Assembly (NCBI RefSeq): GCF_001761325.1
Contig: NZ_CP017478.1
Coordinates: 2,315,501 to 2,379,500 of the forward strand
Length of the DNA stretch: 64,000 nucleotides
Direction of reading: 5' to 3'
From: Urechidicola croceus
GTDB taxonomy: Bacteria; Bacteroidota; Bacteroidia; Flavobacteriales; Flavobacteriaceae
This document shows, piece after piece, positions 1 through 9,543 of the stretch. The position numbers and the translations under genes were made by a program. How positions within the stretch are numbered: the first letter of the stretch is position 1; each line of letters starts with the position of its first letter. The notes under the pieces are model-generated. The model saw nothing but the letters and a program-made list of their open reading frames with translations. It made no database searches and was not told where the DNA came from.

Positions 1-927
1 ATCACGCTTATTACTTGTTGGAGCATATGTAAATCCTTCAACAACAATCAAACGATTATTAGCCTTATCAACTACAGTATAATTTAAAAATGGGCCAGCC
101 ATAAAATCGCCTTTCATTTCCCATTTACCACGTGTTTCAAATGTTTTTTTTCCATCTAATTCTACTAAAAATGTATGAGGTGAATAAGCAGCTTCAGTAA
201 TCATATAAAATCCCTCTTTTCGACCAGGTATATATTTTTTTCCTATAGTATCACGAGAAGAAACTATATGCTGCCCTTGTTCATCTTCAATAGAATTTAA
301 TGGTAATTCATAAACCAATAAATTTGTGCTTTCTCCTGGTTTAGTATGTTGTCTCATCCACAAAAAATCTCCTGTATCATCAACTAATCTGTAATCTTTA
401 GGAATTTCTAAATCAATACCAATGTTTTGAAGTGTCTTTAAGGATTTTGCATTAAATTGAGACTTTTTTAAACGATGTTGTACTGCTAGAAGATCAGCTT
501 TCTTAAATATTTGAATAATTTCTTCTTTTTTATCTTGAATTAATTTAACCAAGCTTTCATTGTCTTTAGCAGTTATAGTTACAATTTTTTGAGGGCTTGA
601 ATATATATCTGTTTGAACTTTAAAATCTTCCGTTTTACCAATACCAACTATCAAAATACTTTTAAGTGATTTAAACATTGTTCCAAAAGCACTTACAGGT
701 ACTTGAGTTACTCCAAACTGAGGTTCATTTTGCGGTAGACCAAGCACTTTTGAACCTATAACACTTCTTAATTCATCACCTTCAACTCCTTGCCATAAAT
801 CATTATCCATTACAACTAACAATTGGTTCATTCTTCCGTTGGAATTTACCAATACAAGTTTAGACTTTTCCTGTTTACAAGACACTAACAATGTGAACAA
901 TACTATTAAAAGGGATAATTTTTTCAT
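1..927 (-). CDS. DUF4837 family lipoprotein (C-terminus cut by window edge)
   Basis: The reading frame is open from the ATG at 927 down to base 1, giving 309 codons without a stop; the C-terminus lies outside the window. The protein begins MKKLSLLIVLFTLLVSCKQE, a lipoprotein signal peptide with a lipobox cysteine at residue 17, so it should be lipid-anchored in the envelope. The rest resembles the Bacteroidota family DUF4837, whose function is unknown. Its start lies 4 bases after the stop of the upstream lytic transglycosylase gene, so the two are almost certainly co-transcribed, which suggests an envelope role by association only. Family assignment is from recognition of the sequence style and context, not from a search. 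Confidence 0.75.
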   Translation of the reverse strand, partial: MKKLSLLIVLFTLLVSCKQEKSKLVLVNSNGRMNQLLVVMDNDLWQGVEGDELRSVIGSKVLGLPQNEPQFGVTQVPVSAFGTMFKSLKSILIVGIGKTEDFKVQTDIYSSPQKIVTITAKDNESLVKLIQDKKEEIIQIFKKADLLAVQHRLKKSQFNAKSLKTLQNIGIDLEIPKDYRLVDDTGDFLWMRQHTKPGESTNLLVYELPLNSIEDEQGQHIVSSRDTIGKKYIPGRKEGFYMITEAAYSPHTFLVELDGKKTFETRGKWEMKGDFMAGPFLNYTVVDKANNRLIVVEGFTYAPTSNKRD

Positions 928-931
928 TGGT

Positions 932-2512
932 TTAGCTTTTGAATATTTTTAATTTCATTCCTGGTTTGAGTGATTTTACACTCCAAATATTGTTCCATTC
1001 TTTTAAATTTTGAACAGAAACGTTCGAATATTTTTGAGAAATAGTCCAAAGTGAATCTCCTTTTTGTACTACATATGTAGAATAATCTCCCTTAACTGTT
1101 GGTGAATTCGTTTGTTTTTGTGGTGTAGCATTCGCTATTTTTCTAGGATAAATAGTTAATCTTTGACCTATTTTTAAATGATTGCTTCGTAATCCATTCC
1201 AACGCTTAATTGAAGAAACACTTACTCCATACTTATTGGCAATTTTTCCAAGGTAATCACCACTTACAACACGGTATCGTATTTGATCTTTCATTTCTAC
1301 AAACTGAGGTAGTGACTTTTCCCTTTTTGCCTCTTCAGCATCTACAAATGCATACATTTCCTTTTCATTAGTAACATATTGCCCAATATTATACAACGGC
1401 AACCTTACATAATAATCTTTCCCTTTTACATAAGGTATTATATCTAATTTATACTGAGGATTTAAAAATTGAATCATTTCAAGGTCTACATCTAAAAATT
1501 TATTTATCTGTTCAAATGTTATTTGTTGCTTAACATGAATTGTATCTGTCTCAAATTGATTTATATATGCTTTATCAGAAATGATTCCATGAGTATCAGC
1601 ATATTTAAAAATATATAACGTTGCATAAAAAGCAGGTACATATCCTGCGGTTTCTCTAGGTAAATATTGGCGAATATTCCAATAATTTCTTTGACCTCCA
1701 GATCTTCGAATAGCTTTATTTACATTTCCTGGTTCAGAATTATATGCTGCTAATGCCAAATCCCAATCTCCAAATATTTTATATAAAGCTGATAAATACT
1801 TACATGCTGCTTCAGTTGCTTTTAATGGGTCTTGACGCTCATCAACATATGAACTCACATTTAAATCAAATTGTTTTCCTGTTTGATACATAAATTGCCA
1901 CAATCCCGTTGCTCCTACACGTGATTTTGCTCGTGGTTTTAAAGCGGATTCAACAATTGCTAAATATTTTATTTCTAATGGAATATCATAATTATCTAAA
2001 TGTTGTTCAAAAAGTGGAAAGTAATATTGTGCTCGAGACATCAATGTAGAATACGACCGTTTTCTTGTTTTAAGATATGTTTTAATAAGTCTTTCTAAAC
2101 TTTGATTATATTCAACATTAAATGGTGTTTCGCTATCTAAAATTGCTAACCTTTCTTTTAATAGTTCCGTTGGTAATTCTTCTAATTGAACATCAGCCAA
2201 ATTAGAAATATCCATTACGTATTGAATCGAATCATAAAGTGGTGAATTATATAATTCTTTCAACCACAAACTATCAATTAAAGTGACTTCAGCATATTCT
2301 TTTAATCCACTATCATCAGCAATAATAGTATCATTATTGGTTACTATTATTTCAGCATTAAGTGTATTTACTTCATTCTGAATATTATCTTTTAATTCAA
2401 TAATTTTTACTTTTAATGAATCTTTTACCTGTACTTTCAAAGAATCTTGAGCATACAAAATTGTTGTAAAGAAAATTAAAAATAACGCAATATATATTTT
2501 ATTTTTTTTCAT
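932..2512 (-). CDS. mltD: Membrane-bound lytic murein transglycosylase D-like, SLT plus two LysM domains
   Basis: This 526-residue protein should cleave peptidoglycan glycan strands in the periplasm. A signal peptide (residues 1-22, ending LYAQ) is followed by a charged linker, then a lytic transglycosylase (SLT, GH23-type) domain at about 160-310. The segment AIVESALKP carries the expected catalytic glutamate (E188), followed by the family motifs GATGLWQFM and AAYNSEPGNV. Two LysM peptidoglycan-binding repeats lie at about 413-457 and 478-524; both have the YxVxxGDxLxxIxxKY form. The domain order matches MltD. It lacks a lipobox cysteine, so it may be periplasmic rather than lipid-anchored. 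It lies between xth (1-base gap) and the DUF4837 gene (4-base gap) in a tight minus-strand operon. Confidence 0.9.
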   Translation of the reverse strand: MKKNKIYIALFLIFFTTILYAQDSLKVQVKDSLKVKIIELKDNIQNEVNTLNAEIIVTNNDTIIADDSGLKEYAEVTLIDSLWLKELYNSPLYDSIQYVMDISNLADVQLEELPTELLKERLAILDSETPFNVEYNQSLERLIKTYLKTRKRSYSTLMSRAQYYFPLFEQHLDNYDIPLEIKYLAIVESALKPRAKSRVGATGLWQFMYQTGKQFDLNVSSYVDERQDPLKATEAACKYLSALYKIFGDWDLALAAYNSEPGNVNKAIRRSGGQRNYWNIRQYLPRETAGYVPAFYATLYIFKYADTHGIISDKAYINQFETDTIHVKQQITFEQINKFLDVDLEMIQFLNPQYKLDIIPYVKGKDYYVRLPLYNIGQYVTNEKEMYAFVDAEEAKREKSLPQFVEMKDQIRYRVVSGDYLGKIANKYGVSVSSIKRWNGLRSNHLKIGQRLTIYPRKIANATPQKQTNSPTVKGDYSTYVVQKGDSLWTISQKYSNVSVQNLKEWNNIWSVKSLKPGMKLKIFKS

Positions 2513-2513
2513 A

Positions 2514-3275
2514 TTAATGTTCTATTTCTACACCTATTGGACAGTGGTCAGAATGTTTTGCTTCAGGTAAAATAAAAGCTCTTTTCAACCTATCCTTTAG
2601 AGGTTGACTTGCCATGCAATAATCAATTCTCCAGCCTTTATTATTGTTTCTGGCGTTGGCTCTATAACTCCACCAGCTGTAATTGTCTGGTTCTTTATTG
2701 AAGTGTCGGAAACTATCTATAAATCCACTGTCAATAAAACTACCAATCCACTCTCGTTCAATAGGTAAAAAACCTGAAACACCTTTCATTTTTGGATTGT
2801 GTATATCTATTTCTTCATGACAAATATTATAATCACCGCAAATTACTAAATTTGGAATAGATTGCTTTAAATCATTTATATAATCTTGAAATTCAGACAT
2901 ATAATTGAGTTTAAAATCCAATCTTGCATCATTAGTTCCTGAAGGTAGATACAAACTCATTACAGAAAACCCATCAAAATCAACACGCAAATTTCGACCT
3001 TCAAAATCCATTGATTCAATACCTGTTCCGTATTCAACATGCTTGGGTTCTGTTTTACATAAAATTGCAACACTACTATAACCTTTCTTTTGGGCTGAAA
3101 ACCAATAGTGATATTTATAACCTACATTTTCAAACAATTCTAAATCCAATTGTTCTTTATGTGCTTTGGTTTCTTGTAAACATAATACATCTGGATTTGC
3201 TGCTTCTAGCCAATCAATGAATCCTTTTTTAAGCGCTGCTCTAATTCCGTTTACGTTATATGATATTATTTTCAT
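2514..3275 (-). CDS. xth: Exodeoxyribonuclease III
   Basis: The 253-residue protein is an AP endonuclease/3'-5' exonuclease of the exonuclease III (EEP) family, acting in base-excision repair. It begins MKIISYNVNGIRAALKKGF, contains the metal-binding glutamate in LCLQETK (E35), the CGDYNICH segment, and the C-terminal catalytic SDHCP motif (D243, H244). Length matches the family (about 250-270 residues). It sits 31 bases downstream of the acyl-CoA ligase gene and 1 base upstream of mltD, in the same minus-strand run; the neighbours do not suggest any functional link to repair. Confidence 0.95.
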   Translation of the reverse strand: MKIISYNVNGIRAALKKGFIDWLEAANPDVLCLQETKAHKEQLDLELFENVGYKYHYWFSAQKKGYSSVAILCKTEPKHVEYGTGIESMDFEGRNLRVDFDGFSVMSLYLPSGTNDARLDFKLNYMSEFQDYINDLKQSIPNLVICGDYNICHEEIDIHNPKMKGVSGFLPIEREWIGSFIDSGFIDSFRHFNKEPDNYSWWSYRANARNNNKGWRIDYCMASQPLKDRLKRAFILPEAKHSDHCPIGVEIEH

Positions 3276-3306
3276 AAGCCCTAAATTCCCAAAGGGAAGT
3301 TTCCTT

Positions 3307-5121
3307 TTATTTAATTATATAATTGTCTCTTAATTTTCTTCGCATCACTTTGTTTGATGCTGTTCTTGGCAAAATATCAATTTTTACTAAATCTGATACT
3401 TTGAAAAGTGGGTTTATTTCATTTCTCACAATTTTTTGAGAAGATTTTAATCTTTCATTTGTTGAAAATTCGTTTGGTTTTTCAACATAAAAAACTACCA
3501 ATAAACTTGGTCCTCCATCTTTTGGGGCAACTGCAATTGCAGCACATTCTTTAACAAAATCTAACGTGTTAATTACTGCTTCAATTTGAGTTGCACTGAC
3601 TTTAATTCCACCCAAATTCATTGCGTCATCAACTCGGCCTAATGTTCGGTAATAACCATTTTCTAATCGAATTAATTCGTCTCCATGACGTCTTAATTTT
3701 GATTTATATTTAGGTGTGTCTTTATAATATACTTCGTGATGATTTCTATTTAGTAGCTTGGTTGATAATCCCATAATTGGTGGGATTAAAAACAATTCTC
3801 CTTTATCTGAAACCTCATTTTCATCATTTAACAGCACAAATTCTCCTCCCAATGCTTGTGTTGAGAAAACACTTGGAATATTTGGTTGTACAACAGTACT
3901 TGTTACATAACCTCCTCCAATTTCTGTACCTCCACAATATTCAATAACTGGTTTATTTCCTGCTAAATTCATTAAGTATTCCATTTCGGAAGGGTTAGAA
4001 ACTTCACCTGTAGAACTAAAACATTTGATTGAATTCCAATCAAAAGATTCCATACAAGAAGTATTTTTCCAATGTTTCACAATACTTGGAATAACGCCTA
4101 ACATTGTCGTTTTAGAATCTTGTATAAATTTTCCAAAATCGGGAGTTAAGGGCGCATCATAATACAATGCTATTGATGCTTTATTAATCAATGCAGCAAA
4201 TACTAACCAAGGACCCATCATCCAACCAAGGTTTGTTGGCCAACACACCACATCATTTTGATGAATATCTTGATGGTAATAACCATCTGAGGCAGATTTT
4301 ATTGGTGTTGTATGATTCCAAGGGATTGCTTTAGGCTCACCTGTTGTTCCTGATGAAAAAAGTATTGTAATCGTTTCTTCTGGTGATTGTTTTACTGAAG
4401 TAAACTCTTTATTTTCTGATAAAAAATCAGTCCAAAAAAGGTCTTGTTTTCTCAAAGAAACGGGGTTTTCTTCTGTAGAAATTACTACTATTTTTGATGC
4501 TTTAGCATCTATTACTTTTTGATACAATGGCAAGTTTTTTCCTGCTCTTTGCATCACATCTTGTGTAAAAACTAACTTTGGATTTGTGATTTTTAATCGA
4601 ATAGCTATTTCATTTGGCGTAAAACTATCAGCAACTGTTGCAACTTTTATTCCTGATTTAATTGCTCCTAAATAAATTGCCACAGACTCTAAAGTCATTG
4701 GTAAATCAATTGCTATTGTATCTCCACTATTAACGTCAAAATCAGCAAAACTATTTGCTATTTGGTTTACTAAATTTTCTAATTCTCTTTGAGTTACTTT
4801 TTGGATGGATTTGTTCGGTTTTTGAAAATAAACCGCAACTGCATCATCCAAATTTTGGAAACAAGAATCAACAATATTCATTTTAGCATTAAAAAGCCAT
4901 TTTGCATTTTCAATTCCTTCAGAAGTATCCAAAATATCTGTATAATCTTTAGAAAATTTTATTCCTAAATTCTCAACAGTTTCTGACCAAAATTGTTTTT
5001 TATTTTTAACTGACCAACTCCAAAAATCAACATAAGAAGAAAAATGATGCTTGCGCATCATTTTAAATATATTACTTCTTTGAATAATTTCTTTATTTGG
5101 TATCCAAGTTGGTTTTTTCAT
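3307..5121 (-). CDS. AMP-dependent acyl-CoA synthetase/ligase
   Basis: This 604-residue enzyme belongs to the ANL superfamily, which activates a carboxylate with ATP and transfers it to CoA. The N-terminal part resembles the acetyl/acetoacetyl-CoA synthetase N-terminal domain (conserved W and F residues in the first 60 residues). The adenylation core has the P-loop-like motif ILFSSGTTGEPKAIPW. The C-terminal domain has the PRTASNKVMRRKLRD segment with the expected catalytic lysine. The substrate cannot be read from the sequence; length and N-terminus fit short-chain or acetoacetate-type ligases, and plant peroxisomal acyl-activating enzymes of the AAE17/18 group look similar. It follows the PBP gene by 2 bases, so it is part of the same operon. 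Confidence 0.85.
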   Translation of the reverse strand: MKKPTWIPNKEIIQRSNIFKMMRKHHFSSYVDFWSWSVKNKKQFWSETVENLGIKFSKDYTDILDTSEGIENAKWLFNAKMNIVDSCFQNLDDAVAVYFQKPNKSIQKVTQRELENLVNQIANSFADFDVNSGDTIAIDLPMTLESVAIYLGAIKSGIKVATVADSFTPNEIAIRLKITNPKLVFTQDVMQRAGKNLPLYQKVIDAKASKIVVISTEENPVSLRKQDLFWTDFLSENKEFTSVKQSPEETITILFSSGTTGEPKAIPWNHTTPIKSASDGYYHQDIHQNDVVCWPTNLGWMMGPWLVFAALINKASIALYYDAPLTPDFGKFIQDSKTTMLGVIPSIVKHWKNTSCMESFDWNSIKCFSSTGEVSNPSEMEYLMNLAGNKPVIEYCGGTEIGGGYVTSTVVQPNIPSVFSTQALGGEFVLLNDENEVSDKGELFLIPPIMGLSTKLLNRNHHEVYYKDTPKYKSKLRRHGDELIRLENGYYRTLGRVDDAMNLGGIKVSATQIEAVINTLDFVKECAAIAVAPKDGGPSLLVVFYVEKPNEFSTNERLKSSQKIVRNEINPLFKVSDLVKIDILPRTASNKVMRRKLRDNYIIK

Positions 5122-5123
5122 GC

Positions 5124-7424
5124 TTAAAATTGTGGCACTTCATCGTCATCATTTTCATCATTTAAAGGGTCTTCACTAGAATTATCAATATTTGTACAAT
5201 CTATTTTTATTGATAAATTCTCTGGTTCTTCAAATTCATCTTGACTAACATTTAATGATGAGTCTGCATAACATTTTTTATGAAATAGAGCCCAAATTGG
5301 TAATGCCATTGCAGCTCCTTGACCTTTACTAATTCCAGCAAAATGTGTTGCTCTATCTTCACCGCCTACCCATACTCCAGTTGCTAAATTTGGAATAACT
5401 CCCATAAACCAACCGTCTGACTGATTTTGAGTTGTTCCTGTTTTTCCTGCAATTGCATTTTTAAAATAGTAAGGGAATCCTGTAACAACTTTATCTGGAT
5501 TATTGGTCCAATTGTTTCTTAAACGTTGACCAGATCCTGAATGTGTAACACCTTCTAATAGATTTAAAACAACATACGCTGATTCTTCACTTAAAACTTC
5601 TTTTGTTTCTGGTGTAAATTGTTCTAAAATAGTTCCGTTTTTATCTTCAATTCTTAAAATCATCATTTGTTCTACTCGCAAACCTTTATTAGCAAAAGTA
5701 GAATAAGCTCCAACCATTTCAAACAAACTCAAATCTACTGAACCTAGAGCAATTGCTGGCACTGCTGGAATTTCACTTTCAATACCTGCAGATTGGGCTA
5801 GTCTTACTACTGTTTCAGGGCCAACCATATCAATTAATCGTGCCGTTATAACATTGGTTGATGTTGCTAAGGCTCTTTTTAAACTCATCATTCCTCCATA
5901 TTTTTCTCCAACATTTCTAGGTGTCCAGTCGGCTGGCATTCCATATTTTTCCTTAGAAATTGTATAAGGTGTATTTGGAAAACTATCACAAGGAGATAAT
6001 TTTAATTGGTTAATTGCTGATGCGTATACAAACGGTTTAAATGTAGATCCTACCTGGCGTTTTTGTTGTTTAACAGCATCAAATTGAAAGTGTTTATAAT
6101 CAATACCTCCAACCCATGCTTTTACATGTCCTGATTGTGGCTCAATTGACATTAAACCTGCTCTTAAAAAGTGCTTGTAATAGCGAATTGAATCGAGAGG
6201 TGTCATAATGGTATCTATATCTCCTTTCCAAGAAAAGACAGACATCTGAGTCTTTTTCTTAAACGATTCTTTAATTTCTTTTTCAGATTTACCAGCTAAT
6301 TTCATTCGTTTCCATCTATTGGAACGTTTCATTGCTTGTTCTAATGTTGAATTTATTTCTTTGGCATCTAAATCATAAAATGGTGCTGTTTTATTTCGTG
6401 CTTGCTCCTTAAAAAATACTCTTTGAAGATTTGACATGTGTTCTGCCATTGCTTCTTCAGCATAATGTTGCATGCGAGAATCAAGAGTTACGTAAATTTT
6501 TAATCCGTCTCTATGAAGATTGTATTTAGTTCCGTCAGGTTTTGGATGTTCATTAATCCATGTTTTCATGAAATCTCTCAAATATTCACGAAAATAAGTT
6601 GCATATCCATCACTATGTCCTTCTCTATGTAAATCTAATCCTAAATCTAAGTTTTGTAATGAATCTTTTTCTTGAGTCGTAATGAATTCATTTTTTTCCA
6701 TTTGTTTTAAGACTACATTTCGTCTTTTCTGCACCATCTCAGGTCTTCTTAATGGATTATATAATGAAGAATTTTTTAACATTCCAACCAACATTGCTGA
6801 TTCTTCTTGCTTTAATTCTTTTGGTTCTTTTCCAAAATAAATACGTGATGCTGATCGAATTCCAACAGCTAGATTTAAAAAATCATATTTATTCAAATAC
6901 ATAGCAATAATTTCTTGCTTTGTATATTGACGTTCAAGTCTCACTGAAATAACATACTCTTTAACTTTTTGAAAAAATCTTTGAAGCAAATTTTTAGAAC
7001 CTTCTCCATGAAATAATTGTTTTGCTAACTGTTGTGTTACCGTACTTCCTCCTCCATCTCTTCCAAGTGTTAAAATAGCTCTTGCTGTACTTTGAAAATC
7101 AACACCTGAATGGCTATAATAGCGCTCATCTTCAGTTGCTACTAATGCTTCAACCAAGTTCTGAGGGATCTCTTTATATAGAACTGGTGTTCTATTCTCA
7201 AAAGCATATTTACCTAATGTTTTTCCATCAATTGATATTACTTCTGTTGCAAGATTACTTTCTGGGTTTTCTAAATCTTCAAAAGTAGGCATTTCACCTA
7301 ATAGTCCCCAAGATGCTAATAAAAATGGAAGTATCATTAATACAACTCCTCCTATTACTAATCGCCAAAACCATTTAAGATATTTATTAAAACTTGTATT
7401 TTCTTTAATTTCTTTCTTTGCCAT
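5124..7424 (-). CDS. mrcA: Class A penicillin-binding protein (bifunctional transglycosylase/transpeptidase)
   Basis: The enzyme polymerises and cross-links peptidoglycan at the inner membrane. A single transmembrane anchor lies near residues 20-45 (hydrophobic run RLVIGGVVLMILPFLL). The GT51 transglycosylase follows, with EDERYYSHSGVD and GGGSTVTQQLAKQLF. The transpeptidase has all three active-site motifs: STFK in VGSTFKPF, SxN in TSTNV, and KTGT in AGKTGTTQ. An acidic, D/E-rich tail ends the protein. I chose the ATG at 7424 (MAKKEIKENT), 10 bases after the gldH stop; the longer frame would need a TTG at 7442 overlapping gldH. The gldH-PBP1 adjacency is conserved in Flavobacteriia. Confidence 0.95.
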   Translation of the reverse strand: MAKKEIKENTSFNKYLKWFWRLVIGGVVLMILPFLLASWGLLGEMPTFEDLENPESNLATEVISIDGKTLGKYAFENRTPVLYKEIPQNLVEALVATEDERYYSHSGVDFQSTARAILTLGRDGGGSTVTQQLAKQLFHGEGSKNLLQRFFQKVKEYVISVRLERQYTKQEIIAMYLNKYDFLNLAVGIRSASRIYFGKEPKELKQEESAMLVGMLKNSSLYNPLRRPEMVQKRRNVVLKQMEKNEFITTQEKDSLQNLDLGLDLHREGHSDGYATYFREYLRDFMKTWINEHPKPDGTKYNLHRDGLKIYVTLDSRMQHYAEEAMAEHMSNLQRVFFKEQARNKTAPFYDLDAKEINSTLEQAMKRSNRWKRMKLAGKSEKEIKESFKKKTQMSVFSWKGDIDTIMTPLDSIRYYKHFLRAGLMSIEPQSGHVKAWVGGIDYKHFQFDAVKQQKRQVGSTFKPFVYASAINQLKLSPCDSFPNTPYTISKEKYGMPADWTPRNVGEKYGGMMSLKRALATSTNVITARLIDMVGPETVVRLAQSAGIESEIPAVPAIALGSVDLSLFEMVGAYSTFANKGLRVEQMMILRIEDKNGTILEQFTPETKEVLSEESAYVVLNLLEGVTHSGSGQRLRNNWTNNPDKVVTGFPYYFKNAIAGKTGTTQNQSDGWFMGVIPNLATGVWVGGEDRATHFAGISKGQGAAMALPIWALFHKKCYADSSLNVSQDEFEEPENLSIKIDCTNIDNSSEDPLNDENDDDEVPQF

Positions 7425-7434
7425 TTTTGAGGTG

Positions 7435-7920
7435 TTATTCAATTATATTTTCAATTCTAAAACCAATATCTGTGATACCCTTTAACGAATCCAAGCCTTG
7501 AATATTGCCGTTTTTTCGCATCGCCTGTTCAACATTTAAAGTGTATTGACCTTTTTGGTTAAAGCGTACATTTTCTTTATAAAACAATTTATTTTCTTTG
7601 ATGTCAGTGAAACCAGTTCCTAGAAAATTTCCAGTCTTATCAGTCATTTCATATTCTAGAGTATCTACAATTGCTGAACCATTTGGAAAACTCATTTTTG
7701 CAATTAAAAATAAGTTACTAAACTCATATTCTTTATTATTTCTAATATTTATAAATAAATTTTTTTTAGAAATAGTGTCCTTTACTTCTACTTTAAACTC
7801 AGCAATATTTTCTTTTTCCCAAACATTATTCTCTACCGATTGATACTCATCGAATATTCGATTAGAATCGCATGAAACTAACCCAATAAAAAACAACACT
7901 AAAACGATTGTATTACGCAT
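7435..7920 (-). CDS. gldH: Gliding motility lipoprotein GldH
   Basis: A 161-residue lipoprotein: the signal MRNTIVLVLFFIGLVSCDSN ends at a lipobox cysteine (C17 from this start). The remainder matches GldH, including the NNVWEKENIAEF segment and the FPNGSAIVDTLEYEM region. GldH is one of the lipoproteins required for flavobacterial gliding in Flavobacterium johnsoniae; its exact biochemical role is not settled. I chose the ATG at 7920, which overlaps the end of ricT by 8 bases; the longer frame starts with GTG at 7932 and gives a less typical signal peptide. Overlap with ricT and the 10-base gap to the PBP gene indicate translational coupling. Confidence 0.9.
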   Translation of the reverse strand: MRNTIVLVLFFIGLVSCDSNRIFDEYQSVENNVWEKENIAEFKVEVKDTISKKNLFINIRNNKEYEFSNLFLIAKMSFPNGSAIVDTLEYEMTDKTGNFLGTGFTDIKENKLFYKENVRFNQKGQYTLNVEQAMRKNGNIQGLDSLKGITDIGFRIENIIE

Positions 7921-9304
7921 CTTTCTGCTCACTACTGTTAGGTTTATTCCGATTACGGTTTTTATTTTTATTTTGAGGTTTTTGAGGCTTTACCTGACCT
8001 TGGTTTTTAGGCTGTTGTTGTTTTTGTAGTGCTTGACCTTTTGGTTTTTGAGGCCTAGGCGGTCTTTTTCTTTTTTGTTGGTTTGTAGTTTTAGGTTGGC
8101 TCTGAGGTTTTGGCTGTCCTTGAGTCCTTTTTTTCTTAGGTCTACTTTTTTGCTGTATAGTTTTTACCTGATTTTGAGAATTAGAATTTCTGTTTCGTCT
8201 ACGATTCTTTGTCTTAGGTTTATCAAATCTTGTCAAACTATCCTGACCAACAACATTTTCAAAATCTACCTTAACTTCTGGTGCTATTTCTAATTCATAA
8301 TCCTCTAAAGAAGAAACGACTTCTCCACCTTTATTCATTTCAATAATTTCTTTAAGTTGTTCTAAATCCAACTTGTACCATTTAAATGAATCATTTTTGT
8401 AGGTATACCAAAACTCCTCTTTGAAAATATCCATTTTTACAAAAACAGCATCTCCTTTTTCTGTTTTAAGAATTGTATCTTGTTTTGGAAATTTTCGTAA
8501 AGCGTCTAAATAAGAATCTAATTCAAAGTTTAAACAACATTTTAATTTTCCACATTGCCCTGCCAATTTTTGAGGATTCAAAGATAATTGTTGGTAACGT
8601 GCAGCAGCCGTATTTACCTTTCTAAAATCTGTTAACCATGTTGAACAACACAACTCTCGTCCACAAGAGCCAACTCCACCCAGTCTTGCTGCTTCTTGTC
8701 GCAAACCAACTTGTTTCATTTCTACTCTTATGCTAAACGCGCTTGCTAAATCTCGAATTAACTGACGAAAATCTACTCTTTCATCGGCAGTATAATAGAA
8801 AGTCGCCTTGTTTCCGTCTCCTTGATATTCAACATCAGATAATTTCATTTTAAGACCTAAGCGTCCTAAAATTTCACGACCTCTTCTTTGAGTTTCTATC
8901 TCTTTCTCTCTCGCATTTTGCCAAATTTCAATATCACGCTGGGATGCTTTTCTATAAACTTTTTTTATCTCTTCACTATCAATAGAAAACCCCTTTTTTT
9001 TCAATTGAATACGCACAAGTTCTCCTGTTAAAGAAACAGTACCAACATCATGCCCAGGATTTCCTTCTACAGCAACTACCTCACCCATACACAATTGTAG
9101 GTTTTCATTTTTAAAAAAATGTTTTCGTCCGTTTTTAAAACGAACCTCTACAATGTTAAAAGGTGCTTGTCCGTTAGGTAAAGTCATATTTGAAAGCCAA
9201 TCGAAAACTGTTAGTTTGTCACAACTTCCAGTCGCACAATTTCCATTACTTTTACAACCTTTTGGAACACCACTTTTATCAGTAGAGCAAGAATTACAGC
9301 TCAT
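7913..9304 (-). CDS. ricT: RicT-like PSP1-domain regulatory protein with basic low-complexity tail
   Basis: This 463-residue protein is a PSP1/RicT (YaaT) homologue. In Bacillus the RicT-RicA-RicF complex carries Fe-S clusters and affects RNA maturation; what it does in Bacteroidota is not established. Visible features are a cysteine-rich N-terminus (MSCNSC, CKSNGNC, GSCDK), the PSP1 core with RLGGVGSCGRELCC and the LAGQCGKLKCCLNFEL cysteine cluster, and a tail of about 90 residues made almost entirely of K, R, Q, N and P that suggests nucleic-acid binding. The tail is absent from the Bacillus protein. The gene heads the ricT-gldH-PBP run and overlaps gldH by 8 bases. Confidence 0.9.
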   Translation of the reverse strand: MSCNSCSTDKSGVPKGCKSNGNCATGSCDKLTVFDWLSNMTLPNGQAPFNIVEVRFKNGRKHFFKNENLQLCMGEVVAVEGNPGHDVGTVSLTGELVRIQLKKKGFSIDSEEIKKVYRKASQRDIEIWQNAREKEIETQRRGREILGRLGLKMKLSDVEYQGDGNKATFYYTADERVDFRQLIRDLASAFSIRVEMKQVGLRQEAARLGGVGSCGRELCCSTWLTDFRKVNTAAARYQQLSLNPQKLAGQCGKLKCCLNFELDSYLDALRKFPKQDTILKTEKGDAVFVKMDIFKEEFWYTYKNDSFKWYKLDLEQLKEIIEMNKGGEVVSSLEDYELEIAPEVKVDFENVVGQDSLTRFDKPKTKNRRRNRNSNSQNQVKTIQQKSRPKKKRTQGQPKPQSQPKTTNQQKRKRPPRPQKPKGQALQKQQQPKNQGQVKPQKPQNKNKNRNRNKPNSSEQKDA

Positions 9305-9491
9305 AGTTTTATATTTTTGAACGCCTATTTTCTTAATACAAATGACGTTGTAAAGTTCATATACTTTTTTTCTCTAACGTGTAAAGATATGGAATCTTAA
9401 GAACTATTAAAAAAAGAATTTTTTCTAAAAAATTTGTTTGAAGTAATTTAATAACGACCTTATATTGTGAAATATTGTTTCTTTTAGGTAA

Positions 9492-9525
9492 TAAAAAAAG
9501 GAGTTTTCTATTTAAAACTCTTTTT
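9492..9525 (-). terminator. Rho-independent terminator of trhO
   Basis: Just beyond the trhO stop (minus strand), an imperfect stem (AAAACTC paired with GAGTTTT, one bulged base) is followed on the minus strand by a run of T. Position and form fit an intrinsic terminator. Confidence 0.65.
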
Positions 9526-9543
9526 ATAAAACTAAAATATACT

